64,000 nucleotides of DNA, taken from positions 118,734 to 182,733 of the forward strand of contig NZ_LLXZ01000191.1 in NCBI RefSeq assembly GCF_001440395.1. The letters are read 5' to 3'. Made by a program: the position numbers and the translations under genes. Below the pieces are notes generated by a model, which was not told where the DNA came from, did not search any database, and saw only the letters and a program-made list of their open reading frames with translations. Positions 44,793 through 55,147 of the stretch are shown here, piece after piece. How positions within the stretch are numbered: position 1 is the stretch's first letter; every line of letters starts with the position of its first letter. The stretch comes from Bradyrhizobium jicamae. GTDB lineage: Bacteria; Pseudomonadota; Alphaproteobacteria; Rhizobiales; Xanthobacteraceae.

Positions 44793-44793
<1 letters not shown>
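43417..44793 (+). CDS. vWA domain protein, CoxE family (MoxR partner)
   Basis: 458 aa. Residues 1-90 are helical, about 65-110 is an acidic low-complexity segment (PEPESPPEDGKAEEQDTQGS), the middle is helical with a basic patch (RRLRERYSKPRKRQRRGHLD), and the C-terminal 170 residues form a vWA domain with the MIDAS motif DVSGS near residue 295. Cotranscribed with the MoxR gene (7 bp gap), and its stop codon overlaps the start of recQ by one base. Known CoxE-type proteins act with the MoxR ATPase in metalloprotein maturation. Confidence 0.9.
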
Positions 44794-46649
<1,856 letters not shown>

Positions 46650-46652
46650 GCT

Positions 46653-47666
46653 TCATCCGTTGCGGAACGTATAGGCGTAGCCGTTGATCGCGGGCGCGCC
46701 GCCGAGATGGGCGTAGAGCACCTTCGATCCCTTCGGGAAATAGCCCTTGTTCACGAGGTCGATCATGCCCTGCATGGATTTTCCCTCGTAGACGGGATCG
46801 GTGATCATACCCTCGAGGCGGGCGCAGAGCCGGATTGCTTCCTTGGTCTCCTCGGAAGGCACGCCATAAGCCGGATAGGCATAGTCCTCGATCAGGACGA
46901 CATCGTCCTCGACGAGCTCGCGGCCGAGTTCGACCAGCTTTGCAGTATTGCGCGCGATGTCGAGCACCTGCGCCTTGGTCTGCGCCGGCGTGAAGGACGC
47001 ATCAATGCCGACCACCTTGCGCTCGCGGCCGTCCTTGGCAAATCCCACCAGCATGCCGGCATGGGTCGAGCCGGTGACCGTGCAGACCACGATATAGTCG
47101 AAGGCGAAGCCGAGCTCCTTCTCCTGCGCCCTCACCTCTTCGGCGAAGCCGACATAGCCGAGCCCACCAAATTTGTGCACGGAAGCGCCGGCCGGAATTG
47201 CATAGGGCTTGCCGCCCTTGGCCTTCACGTCCGCAATCGCCTCTTCCCAGCTCTGGCGGATGCCGATGTCAAAACCTTCGTCGACCAGCCGCACGTCGGC
47301 GCCCATGACGCGGCTGAGCAAGATGTTTCCGACGCGGTCATAAACCGCGTCCTCATGCGGCACCCAGCTCTCCTGCACCAGCCGGCACTTCATGCCGATC
47401 TTGGCCGCTACGGCCGCGACCATGCGGGTGTGGTTGGACTGCACGCCGCCGATCGAGACCAGCGTGTCGGCATTGGAGGCGATCGCGTCGGGAACGATGT
47501 ATTCGAGCTTGCGCAGCTTGTTGCCGCCGAAGGCGAGGCCGGAATTGCAGTCCTCGCGCTTGGCGTAGAGCTCGACCTTGCCGCCGAGATGCTGCGACAG
47601 CCGCTCCAGCTTCTCGATATGGGTGGGCCCGAAGGTGAGCGGATAGCGTTCGAATTTTTCCAGCAT
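46653..47666 (-). CDS. acdS: 1-aminocyclopropane-1-carboxylate (ACC) deaminase
   Basis: PLP enzyme that splits ACC, the plant ethylene precursor, into ammonia and 2-oxobutyrate, 337 aa, cytoplasmic. The PLP lysine is Lys50 in AFGGNKLRK and the phosphate/substrate region is VQSNHTRM. The residues that separate true ACC deaminases from D-cysteine desulfhydrases are present: Tyr293-Glu294 (PVYEGKS) and Leu321 (YAHLGG), equal to Tyr294, Glu295 and Leu322 of the Pseudomonas enzyme. Divergent from an Lrp-type regulator gene, the standard acdR-acdS arrangement. It supports a plant-associated lifestyle. Confidence 0.95.
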   Translation of the reverse strand: MLEKFERYPLTFGPTHIEKLERLSQHLGGKVELYAKREDCNSGLAFGGNKLRKLEYIVPDAIASNADTLVSIGGVQSNHTRMVAAVAAKIGMKCRLVQESWVPHEDAVYDRVGNILLSRVMGADVRLVDEGFDIGIRQSWEEAIADVKAKGGKPYAIPAGASVHKFGGLGYVGFAEEVRAQEKELGFAFDYIVVCTVTGSTHAGMLVGFAKDGRERKVVGIDASFTPAQTKAQVLDIARNTAKLVELGRELVEDDVVLIEDYAYPAYGVPSEETKEAIRLCARLEGMITDPVYEGKSMQGMIDLVNKGYFPKGSKVLYAHLGGAPAINGYAYTFRNG

Positions 47667-47827
47667 CGGTGTCCCCGTTGATTGTCGGATGTCTGGGAAC
47701 GCCCCCTATCATTGAGAACTGGAAAGGTGCTCTCTAAATTATCGCCTATCCTTCACAAAGATTGCACCCATATTCGATATAATTACTATTCCATCCGCTA
47801 TCTGATACAATTTCGAGAGATTCTTCC
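47667..47827. promoter_or_regulatory. acdS-acdR divergent promoter region
   Basis: 161 bp, clearly more AT-rich than its surroundings (about 47735-47825). It contains a perfect TATAAT (47778-47783) in GATATAATTACTATT, usable for rightward transcription, and related A/T tracts for leftward transcription. In known acdR-acdS systems the Lrp-like AcdR binds here and activates acdS in the presence of ACC; I infer the same layout but cannot point to one operator. Confidence 0.6.
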
Positions 47828-48292
47828 ATGGCCGGCAGGCTGGACCGCACCGACCTTAAGATATTGCGTTTGCTGCAGAATAGCGGCCGGCTGACCAATG
47901 CCGAACTGGCAGAAATGGCCGGCGTCAGCGCCGCAACCTGTCACCGCCGCACCCAGCGCCTGTTCGACGAGGGCTATATCCCCCAAGTCAGGGCGATGGT
48001 AGCACCGCGCAAGGTCGGCAAGGGGGCGCTGGTCATGGTCGGCGTCGTGCTCGACCGCTCCACGCCGGAAAGCTTTGCCACGTTCGAGCGGGCGATCGCG
48101 CAACTGAAATTCGTGCTGGATTGCCATCTTGTTGCGGGCGATTTCGACTATTTCCTCAAGATCCGGGTCGGCGACATGGAAGACTTCAACCGCATCCACG
48201 GCGAGCAGTTGATCGCGCTGCCGGGCGTGCGCCAGACCCGAACCTTCTTCGTCATGAAGGAAGTGGTCGACAACGCACCGCTCGATTTTTGA
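47828..48292 (+). CDS. acdR: Lrp/AsnC-family regulator of ACC deaminase
   Basis: 154 aa. N-terminal winged HTH (LDRTDLKILRLLQNSGRLTN, then AELAEMAGVSAATCHRRTQR) and a C-terminal RAM ligand/oligomer domain (LDCHLVAGDFDYFLKIRVGD, LPGVRQTRTFFVMKEV). Divergent from acdS, the diagnostic context for AcdR. Known AcdR proteins bind ACC and switch on acdS. The start ATG follows GAGAGATTCTTCC. The family assignment is firm; the specific name rests on position. Confidence 0.88.
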   Translation: MAGRLDRTDLKILRLLQNSGRLTNAELAEMAGVSAATCHRRTQRLFDEGYIPQVRAMVAPRKVGKGALVMVGVVLDRSTPESFATFERAIAQLKFVLDCHLVAGDFDYFLKIRVGDMEDFNRIHGEQLIALPGVRQTRTFFVMKEVVDNAPLDF

Positions 48293-48359
48293 TGGGAAGC
48301 CTGCCGCGGAACTGGGCGAGATGCTGGTCACATCGCTCGCCATGATCTATCAACCGGGC

Positions 48360-48935
48360 ATGACCAGAAAGCTTTGCCGGCAGGCTTTCGCGCTTGCCAC
48401 CATTCTTATTGCGATGCCGGCCTTCGCCTCGGACGAACTGCAGCGGCAACAGCCCGATACCGTCATCTTTGCGATGATGTCCGGCAAGTGCGCGACGCTC
48501 AAGGTCGCGGGCCGGGACTTTGGCTGCCGTGCCGTGGCCTTCTTCCAGACCGAGGAAGGCAGGGCGAATTTTACCGTGGCGCTCGACGACCCCAGCGACG
48601 ACAGCCACATCATCACGTTTTCCGGCGACAACGGGCGACGGCCCGAGGCCAATCTGTACGAACTGCCGATCGACCGGATGCTGCTGAAATCCAAGGACAG
48701 ACCGAAGGCCGACGGCCTGCCGGTGCCTGCGGTGGAATCGACCGCGGGCCTTTGCAAACAGGTCGGCAACTTCGTGACGCTGGAGCTTTCCACCATCTCC
48801 TGCACCGCGGTCGACAAGAACGGCAAGAAATACGAGTTGCAGTATCAATCCGACGGCGCGCCGATGGCGGTACGCCGCATCAAGCGGATGCGCGTCGGCA
48901 GCCCCGCGGTGTCGCCGTTCGACGACGTCAAATGA
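48360..48935 (+). CDS. Secreted hypothetical protein
   Basis: 191 aa from ATG 48360, chosen because it gives a clean signal peptide (TRKLCRQAFALATILIAMPAFA); ATGs at 48321 and 48342 are alternatives. The mature part is about 170 aa with conserved-looking Cys pairs (SGKCATLKVAGRDFGCRAV and LCKQVGNFVTLELSTISCTA) likely to form disulfides in the periplasm, and a basic C-terminal patch (AVRRIKRMRVG). No recognised family; the even beta-strand-like pattern suggests a small beta-domain. It lies 67 bp after acdR and may be cotranscribed. Confidence 0.75.
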   Translation: MTRKLCRQAFALATILIAMPAFASDELQRQQPDTVIFAMMSGKCATLKVAGRDFGCRAVAFFQTEEGRANFTVALDDPSDDSHIITFSGDNGRRPEANLYELPIDRMLLKSKDRPKADGLPVPAVESTAGLCKQVGNFVTLELSTISCTAVDKNGKKYELQYQSDGAPMAVRRIKRMRVGSPAVSPFDDVK

Positions 48936-49081
48936 AAGGCCGCCGACGGTAAACCGACGGCGGCCAGTGTCGATCCACGCATTGGCTCGCGACTGCGCAG
49001 ACAGCGTCAGGCTAGTTCGAAATTCCTCTCAAGCGGTGCCGGCGATCGGTCAAAGTCGAGCGATTGCCCTTCACACCGGCT

Positions 49082-49351
49082 TTACCGTGAACCGCCGCGC
49101 TCGCGCCCGCTCCTTGTCGGCAGGATGGAGGCTGCTATTTCAAACGCGATGGCCCATCTCGGCTTTTCTTCCTCGGCGCCGGGCACGTTGATCTGCACGC
49201 CACCACCATCCGTGACGGTGTCGGACGCGGCGAGCACCGCGGCTTCGAGCGCGGCGCCGCGCGAATCGTAGACGCCGCCGATCTTGATGTTATCGGCAAA
49301 CACCGACCAGCCCAGCGGTGCCTTCACGACTTCGAACACCGATCGTTCCAT
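49082..49351 (-). CDS. Small hypothetical protein (DUF2188-like)
   Basis: 89 aa with AGGAGACCTG directly before the ATG. The N-terminal half (FEVVKAPLGWSVFADNIKIG, SRGAALEAAVLAASD) resembles the short DUF2188-like beta-beta-alpha fold seen in many rhizobial small proteins. Function unknown. Downstream of, and probably cotranscribed with, the gene at 49371-49574 (19 bp gap). Confidence 0.65.
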   Translation of the reverse strand: MERSVFEVVKAPLGWSVFADNIKIGGVYDSRGAALEAAVLAASDTVTDGGGVQINVPGAEEEKPRWAIAFEIAASILPTRSGRERGGSR

Positions 49352-49370
49352 CAGGTCTCCTGTATCGGTT

Positions 49371-49574
49371 TCACCTGTATCGCTTCCGCGCCTCGCCGAC
49401 GCGACGAATCCGGGCGAAGGAAGCGTGGTGCCGGGACGCCGGCTTGTCGTCGGCGACGGCCTTGGTCCGCCACTCGAAAGCCCGCAACCCCGTCGGTAAA
49501 TTCACCACCACCGGTGCCAGCGCGACTTCCTTCCGCACGGCATCGACAATCCGATCGAACTCAACTTCGCTCAT
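49371..49574 (-). CDS. Small hypothetical protein
   Basis: 67 aa from the ATG at 49574 with GGAG 7 bp upstream; the open frame continues far upstream only as noncoding sequence. The start MSEVEFDRIVDAVRKEVALA is a likely amphipathic helix; the end RHHASFARIRRVGEARKRYR is basic. No family recognised. Confidence 0.55.
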   Translation of the reverse strand: MSEVEFDRIVDAVRKEVALAPVVVNLPTGLRAFEWRTKAVADDKPASRHHASFARIRRVGEARKRYR

Positions 49575-49829
49575 CGCACGCTCCATTGCGCCAGGCCGGC
49601 ATTCTGCCGCCAGGACGATAAGAGGGGACCGCGCTGAGCACAGATCGCCATGCAAGTTTGTTGTTTGCAGGCTCGCCCGCGGTCGCTTCGATGGCAAAAA
49701 CGGGCCGAAATCGGGAAGGCTCGAATTGTTCCGTGCGAAACCAGTGGCTCTCGAGGAACCCGCCGGTGGCCCCCTTGGCCGAACTTGCCCCTTGCGTGTT
49801 AGATTCGGCCGCGAATCAGGAGGGTTTGC

Positions 49830-50135
49830 ATGCCGGTAGACAGTGACAGCGCCATTGCGTGGCACCGCGCCCAGCTCAAGAAGCTTCGCGAGACCTTGAG
49901 GAACATCGAGCCCACGAGGTTCATGGTCGGCGAGTCCGCCCAGGCAAGCAGGACCGGCAAGACCCAGAAGACGATCGCCGAACTCGAGCAGAAGATCCGG
50001 CAGTCGCAGCACATCATCGCGGCCTATGAGCGGCAGACCCGGCGGCCGTTGGCGACCGACCAGCGCAGCCTCGCCAGCGTGAGCTGGAGTAGCTGGACCG
50101 CCCAGGCGGCGCACGGCCGGGGCAATTCGCGGTAG
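49830..50135 (+). CDS. Small coiled-coil hypothetical protein, possibly 3'-altered
   Basis: 101 aa, ATG after the strong site AGGAGG. The first 70 residues (SAIAWHRAQLKKLRETLRNI, TQKTIAELEQKIRQSQHIIA) predict helices and a coiled coil and fit a small protein type common in Bradyrhizobium. The last 30 residues (from RRPLATDQ) are Ser/Trp/Ala-rich and unlike the rest; they lie next to a truncated adenylate cyclase on the other strand, so the native C-terminus may have been replaced by a rearrangement. Confidence 0.7.
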   Translation: MPVDSDSAIAWHRAQLKKLRETLRNIEPTRFMVGESAQASRTGKTQKTIAELEQKIRQSQHIIAAYERQTRRPLATDQRSLASVSWSSWTAQAAHGRGNSR

Positions 50136-50151
50136 GCGTTGGGTGGCGGAC

Positions 50152-50356
50152 TTGCAAACTCGGCCAACGCGCCGTCACCCGTTGTCTTGATTAGTCGCCC
50201 TTCGTGGCGGGAGAGACTAGGCTCGATCAATTCTCGCTTGAGCCGTTCGAACTCCACGTAGGTGGCTACCTCAGCGCGCTGCATCAACGCGGAGTAGCCG
50301 ACCACGTCGGCAGCCAGGATTGCCGCTAATCGCCTATGAACCTGCTGCTCGATCAC
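50152..50356 (-). pseudogene. N-terminal remnant of a class III adenylate/guanylate cyclase
   Basis: Reading leftward from a GTG at 50356: HRRLAAILAADVVGYSALM, FERLKRELIEPSLSRHEGRL and IKTTGDGALAEFAS are the first 70 residues of the bacterial class III cyclase catalytic domain, including both metal-binding Asp positions (AADVVGYS, TTGDG). Similarity stops near 50152, and the frame then runs into unrelated sequence to 50024. Full-length homologues exceed 500 aa, so this is a truncated relic, probably nonfunctional. Confidence 0.75.
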
Positions 50357-50603
50357 AGCGCCCTCCGAACGGCCCAGGCCGCTGGGACAAGGAGGAGCTT
50401 AGCACTTTGTTGCGGACCTGTGATCGGTATCGTAGGAGGCCCGATCGCCTCAAGTGGGCATCTTGCCGGGCCGACCCTGGCACGGCGGCAAAGCGTGTGC
50501 GTCAACAGGCAGGTCCGAGTTGGGTCAAAGACGCCGTTTTGACCTTCCGCCGAATCTTGAAGTCGCGGAATTCGCCCTGCGAGACGCATATTGCGTTGCA
50601 CGA

Positions 50604-50807
50604 TCACCGATCATGGTTGGGGACCCATTCCTCCGCGGTTGAGTCCCAATGATGGGTGTCGTCGAAGTGTTTCCAGAGTGGCCGCCCAGTTTTGCTTTCA
50701 CCCTTTTGTTTTGCTTTCAGTGCGCTGAGTTGGACGACGAGCGCCCCAGCCATCATCACCCATTCGCGAGCGTTATATCGGGAGTTCCATTTAATTGTCG
50801 CGAACAT
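50604..50807 (-). CDS. Small hypothetical protein
   Basis: 67 aa. The main support is a near-consensus ribosome site, AAGGAGGCATCTG, before the ATG. The sequence has a short hydrophobic central segment (VMMAGALVVQLSAL) and a polar, Trp-containing end (HHWDSTAEEWVPNHDR). No family recognised. Flanked on both sides by 250-270 bp in which I can support no gene. Confidence 0.45.
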   Translation of the reverse strand: MFATIKWNSRYNAREWVMMAGALVVQLSALKAKQKGESKTGRPLWKHFDDTHHWDSTAEEWVPNHDR

Positions 50808-51081
50808 CAGATGCCTCCTTCAAAGTAAGAAGCTTCGCCATCTTAGCCCGGACCAAGAACACAGGGATGTAAAGTACTTCACAGTCAGCCGACATCTTCG
50901 ACATAGCGGCGGGCGATCCTGTCAGGGCATGCGTCTGGTGGGGCTACCGGAGGGCTGAGTGTCCGAGATCAAGTCCACTTCATCACAATGACCGGACATC
51001 ATCGGCGAAATCGGCCAGATCCGAAAAGGGCCAATAACCGACATAGCGGATTCTTTCGCAGGCGGTATCGAACGCTGCAAC

Positions 51082-51423
51082 TCAATCCGCAAATAGCAAC
51101 CGGTAGACAGATTTGAACCGAAAGGATTGCTTACCAGCTAGTGCCGTGGCTTCGAACTCTGCACCGTCATCCCAATAGGTTCCGGTAAATCCAATGGTAA
51201 GTACCTTTCGTGCCCATGGATACGTGCCAGAAATAGGTGAATGCTCTCGGCTCGTCATTTCACCTTTCCACTTGCCGCCAGAACAAGTGTAGCTTCCGAC
51301 TGTATAATAATATCCACCGCCCCCACGCATCGTGCCATCACGCAGCACCATGACATGTCGATTGTAGGCGTCCACGCCGTCCAGAAATCTTGTCTCAGCT
51401 AGATAAAGTCCGTTCCGAATCAT
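51082..51423 (-). CDS. GrlR-family-like small protein
   Basis: 113 aa. The opening MIRNGLYLAETRFLDG, the VMVLRDGTMRGGGGYYYTVG segment and the closing GTYWDDGAEFEATALAGKQS pattern match my memory of the GrlR-like beta-barrel family, named after a negative regulator of type III secretion in enteric pathogens; rhizobial members are widespread and of unknown role. No secretion genes are nearby. The ribosome site is weak, so the start is uncertain. Confidence 0.6.
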   Translation of the reverse strand: MIRNGLYLAETRFLDGVDAYNRHVMVLRDGTMRGGGGYYYTVGSYTCSGGKWKGEMTSREHSPISGTYPWARKVLTIGFTGTYWDDGAEFEATALAGKQSFRFKSVYRLLFAD

Positions 51424-51574
51424 GATTGATGCCGCGCAATCGAGAGCTTCGCCAAGGCCCTGCTGCCCAAGGGGCTACGCAAAGACAAAACTCCCCCAAT
51501 GCAGCGCATAAACCGCTCACTAAAGATAAGTCTGTTTCAACCCCTCGACACAATCTTCAGCCCTGGCGGGCTCA

Positions 51575-51784
51575 CTAAAACTGCTGATCACCAGGCGGCG
51601 GAAATGGGCCCTTTCCCGCGGCGTAGATCGCAATAAGCCGATCCTCCTGCCAAAGCTCGGCATTGCGGTCAGATACGAATTTCTTGGCGCATTCCTTTGC
51701 TTGTTCGTCGTCGGTGCATTCCATATCGACCGCATTCGAAATATGCCCATCCTGATCAAGGAAATAGGCCCGGTAATGCTGCAT
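51575..51784 (-). CDS. Small hypothetical protein of a common rhizobial type
   Basis: 69 aa, ATG with GGAG about 9 bp upstream. MQHYRAYFLDQDGHISNAVD, the acidic segment ECTDDEQAKECAKKFV and AELWQEDRLIAIY form a beta-beta-alpha-beta pattern found in many short Bradyrhizobium proteins. Function unknown. Confidence 0.65.
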   Translation of the reverse strand: MQHYRAYFLDQDGHISNAVDMECTDDEQAKECAKKFVSDRNAELWQEDRLIAIYAAGKGPFPPPGDQQF

Positions 51785-52149
51785 TGCGCCGCTCCGAAAT
51801 GATGCTCTATCTGACGCTTCGCTTGGGGAGCCGTCAATCTGCGGTGAAAAACAGCCGCCGGATATGAATATCCGACTGAGGCCGAAAAGTGGTCGTTAGC
51901 GCCTTCCAAATTGGAACGGCAGCCAGTCGCTCTGCGCGCGCAACTGGCGACATCACGACAATGATTGCGCATGTCGCCTATGGGTCATGCGCGACGGAGT
52001 CGGGCGGCAAGCAAGCCCGGCCATGTCCGCTACGCTGCCGAAACTGGAGCAAAATTTCAGCGCATGAGCGGCTCCGCGAGCTCGCAGCCAATTATCTGGC
52101 ATTCGTCAAACTCGCATCAATCCGAATTTGGCTGCGCGCTAATGCGCCC
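51785..52149. other. 365 bp region without a supported gene
   Basis: Contains fragments such as CATGTCGCCTATGGGTCATG and GGCCATGTCCGCTACG (51968-52035) that look like decayed dispersed repeat sequence of the kind also seen around 51000-51060. The plus-strand frame that crosses it is antisense to the protease gene and shows no family resemblance. Confidence 0.4.
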
Positions 52150-53409
52150 CTAATTCTTCGCCGTCTCTTTCTCCTTCGCCTTGGCCTTGCAGGAAATCAG
52201 AAACGTAAACGCCCGCGCGTTGCGCGCGATGTCTGCCGTCTTCAATTCGGCCTTGGCGTCGGAGATCTGGTACGGCACCACGCTGTTGTCGAGAAAATCC
52301 CGCAAGGCGCCCGTCTTGATGGCGAAGTTGATGTTCTCGGGGATGTTACCCGTGGCCCTAACGAACTTGATGGCATTGAGTTTCGCCGCGACGACGCCGA
52401 CCACGTCGCCGCTGGATGCCAGCAAGGGTCCGCCGCTGTTGCCGGGTTGAACGGCCGCGCTGATCTGCAGGAAGCGCGTATCGTTGAGGATGCCGCTGAG
52501 CGAACTCACGATCCCCGTCGTCACCGTGAAATCGGACGTCAGCAGTCCGTGAAAGGGATAACCGATCGCCACCACGCTGTCGCCGGACTGGATCGCCTTG
52601 TCGCGGATCCTGGCAACGTCCTTGAACGAGCCCGTCACCTGCAGCAGCGCCAGATCGTTGGTCTCGTCGCTCGACACCAGGCGCAATTTGGCGGGCGCCT
52701 CGCCGGACAGACTGCCCTGGATATCGCCAACGCATCCCTGCACGACATGGGCGTTGGTGACGAGGTGGCCATTCGCGCTCACCAGAAAGCCGGTGCCGGT
52801 CTGGTCGAACAGTTTGTCGGGCTTGCCCGGCGCAGCCTCCGGCGCTGCCGCTGCGGCGACCGGCTTGGCCACGGGAAGGACTGAGAAATCGCCGGCACCG
52901 GCCAATCCCGACTGCTTGATCCTGGCGACGCAGTTCACCAGCACCGGCAATAGCTGTCCGGTCTGGTCGAGGTTGAACTGGAAGAGCTGTCCCTGCGTAT
53001 AGGCAGTCATGGCTTTCGCCCGCCGGAACTGGCTGATCAGCGAGGAGTTGCTCGGCATCGGCACGCGGACCAGCTTGTCGGCGATCGGGATGCCGTGAAC
53101 GTTGAACGGTTGCTGGCCGTCGAATGTGAGGGTCAGCGGAAAGGCCTGCCCGGTCGTCAGCCGCCATTCTTCATGCATGAAGCCGAGGCTCCAGCCGCCG
53201 GTATGATCGATCATCACGAGAAAATAGATGCCGCTTGCATATGAAGCGCCTGCCGCACAATGCGAGAAGGATCCGGTCTGGTCGTTGGTGTAGGCCCCGC
53301 CCTTCCAGTTGCCGACGCTGATCGAACCATAGGGCCCGCGCGCCTGCGCATTCGAACCGGCAAAAATCGTACACAGCAAAACAGCGACCGCAGCAGCACG
53401 GCATTTCAT
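52150..53409 (-). CDS. Secreted HtrA-like serine protease with an N-terminal accessory domain
   Basis: 419 aa from an ATG preceded by GGGGAA; a GTG at 53478 would add 23 residues before the signal peptide. Signal peptide to about residue 24. Residues 25-165 form a domain of unknown function (ARGPYGSISVGNWKGGAYTN to VNCVARIKQSG). An Ala/Pro linker (AKPVAAAAAPEAAPGKP) leads to a trypsin/HtrA domain with His221 (VTNAHVV), Asp252 (TNDLALL) and Ser325 (QPGNSGGPL). No PDZ domain. Probably a periplasmic quality-control or sensing protease. Confidence 0.85.
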   Translation of the reverse strand: MKCRAAAVAVLLCTIFAGSNAQARGPYGSISVGNWKGGAYTNDQTGSFSHCAAGASYASGIYFLVMIDHTGGWSLGFMHEEWRLTTGQAFPLTLTFDGQQPFNVHGIPIADKLVRVPMPSNSSLISQFRRAKAMTAYTQGQLFQFNLDQTGQLLPVLVNCVARIKQSGLAGAGDFSVLPVAKPVAAAAAPEAAPGKPDKLFDQTGTGFLVSANGHLVTNAHVVQGCVGDIQGSLSGEAPAKLRLVSSDETNDLALLQVTGSFKDVARIRDKAIQSGDSVVAIGYPFHGLLTSDFTVTTGIVSSLSGILNDTRFLQISAAVQPGNSGGPLLASSGDVVGVVAAKLNAIKFVRATGNIPENINFAIKTGALRDFLDNSVVPYQISDAKAELKTADIARNARAFTFLISCKAKAKEKETAKN

Positions 53410-53672
53410 AAGCATTTTCCCCACATTCCCAGGGCGAGCATATTTGCCTTTGCAACCGGAGTCTATTTGGGCCGGCACGCGGGCCGAAAATTCTTCCGCG
53501 GCAGCACGAAAATAGGCTCGCCATCGGTCGTTCGCGGCGCGGCAGCAGCGGCCTGAATCTCACTTCGTTAAGTTCTTTGCCGGATACTCCGTCCATCGTC
53601 CGATCGTCGTAGGATCGAGACCGATTCGCGTCCGCCGGTCGCATGGCGGCTCATCGCTTGGCAGGACAACGC

Positions 53673-54914
53673 ATGGACTTGGCATACGGCGGAGGCCGCT
53701 TCGAGCATGGGGCCGAGTTGCGGCCGCCTGCGGTCGTGCTGATTCCTGCGCTAGCGATGTCGTTCTACATTTGGCTGATTCTCGTCACGACCATTCCCTA
53801 CCCGGGCAAGATCGGGCTCGACTACAATACCCTCGGCACCGACTGGATGGTGTTCTACGGCGCGATCCGCTCCGTGCTCGACGGCAACGCGCCACTGATC
53901 TTCGACGGCGATCGCTTCACCGACTTCATCAACACCGCGTTTGCAGGCTGGCTATCCGCGCCGCTGGAATTCCGGCCATGGGCCTATCCACCGAGCTTTC
54001 TCCTGATGCTGCTGCCGTTCGCGCCGTTGGGTTTCTTCGGCTCCTATGTGGCATTTCAGATCGTGACCGCGGCCGCGCTGGCGGTAGCGCTGCGTGCGTT
54101 CGCGGCAAACAGCCTGACATCGGGTGCCCTGTTTGCGGCCGTACTGATTTGTCCGGCGTCGGCCATCAATGCGATCAACGGTCAGGCCGTCTTCCTGGTC
54201 GCAGCCCTGATCGTCGGCGGGTTCGCCCTTTTGGAACGGCGGCCTTATCTCGCCGGATTGGTGCTGGGACTGCTGACGTTCAAGCCTCAATTCTGCATCC
54301 TGGTCCCGATCGCACTCGTCGCGGCCGGGCAGTGGCGCGCGCTTTTGGCGTCGGGGCTATCCGCGCTCGCCATGATGATCGCGAGCGGACTGATTTTCGG
54401 ATGGGACCTGTGGCTGCGCTGGCTTCCCCTCATCATCGAAAATCTCGTCAGTCCGAACGAGAAGTGGATCGAGTACGGCCGCATGTGGGGCCACAGCGTC
54501 TATACCTGCGCGGTTCTGATCGGCGTGCCGCAGCGGCTGGCATCGTGGGCCCAACTGCTCGCCACGTTGGGCGCGGCCATCTCCGTCGTCATCGCTTTCC
54601 GATCGAGATTGGGGATACGGGAAAAGATCGCGATTTTTCTGGCGGCCACTGTCCTCGCCGCACCGCATTCCGGCCCCTATGACGGGACGCTATTGGTGAT
54701 AGCTGCAGCCTTCTGGTTGATGGCGCGGGCCGCTCCCCTGCCGCTGTGGTGTTGGACCCTGGCTTTCATGGTCTGGTTGCTGCCGATCCTGAGCCCACCG
54801 CTGGTGTTTCCCGTGGGCCGAACCGCGCCGCTTTTCCCCGTGCTGCTGATCGGGCTTCTGCTTCGTCCCGCAGGCCCCGTCGAGGGCGTAAAAGCGCCGG
54901 TTCCCGCCGGATAG
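53673..54914 (+). CDS. Glycosyltransferase family 87 (DUF2029) integral membrane protein
   Basis: About 413 aa from ATG 53673 (AGGA 6 bp upstream); ATG 53643 is the alternative. About ten membrane helices with GT-C features: the early loop IGLDYNTLGTDWMVFYGAIR carrying acidic residues, RPWAYPPSFLLMLLPFAPLG, and the LGLLTFKPQFCILVPIALV helix typical of GT87 enzymes. Family members (for example actinobacterial PimE) are polyprenyl-phosphate-sugar-dependent mannosyltransferases; in alphaproteobacteria the acceptor is unknown. Single gene. Confidence 0.82.
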   Translation: MDLAYGGGRFEHGAELRPPAVVLIPALAMSFYIWLILVTTIPYPGKIGLDYNTLGTDWMVFYGAIRSVLDGNAPLIFDGDRFTDFINTAFAGWLSAPLEFRPWAYPPSFLLMLLPFAPLGFFGSYVAFQIVTAAALAVALRAFAANSLTSGALFAAVLICPASAINAINGQAVFLVAALIVGGFALLERRPYLAGLVLGLLTFKPQFCILVPIALVAAGQWRALLASGLSALAMMIASGLIFGWDLWLRWLPLIIENLVSPNEKWIEYGRMWGHSVYTCAVLIGVPQRLASWAQLLATLGAAISVVIAFRSRLGIREKIAIFLAATVLAAPHSGPYDGTLLVIAAAFWLMARAAPLPLWCWTLAFMVWLLPILSPPLVFPVGRTAPLFPVLLIGLLLRPAGPVEGVKAPVPAG

Positions 54915-55147
54915 TTTTGCGCGCCCCCTCTCTGGAACGATGGCACGGAAATGTCCATCGGCAGCGACCAAACGCCCCGGTGCCGCCCTCTTTTCGGCCG
55001 ATCATTTTGATGGATCAGGCTTGGCATCTTGCATACGGTGGGGGCCATTGCCCTATCCGTTCCGGGCGAACGCCGGAACCAGCAAGGCAAAATCAGTCGC
55101 GCCGCCGATGGCGGACGCCAATCTTTCAATAACCGGAGGAAAATGCC

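Noticed and set aside
50320..50652. 110-codon plus-strand frame downstream of the cyclase remnant
   Set aside because: No ribosome site and no family resemblance; it overlaps the cyclase start on the other strand and reads like degenerate sequence.
51889..52884. 331-codon plus-strand frame across the HtrA-like protease
   Set aside because: Antisense to a protease with an intact triad and signal peptide; no ribosome site and biased shadow composition.
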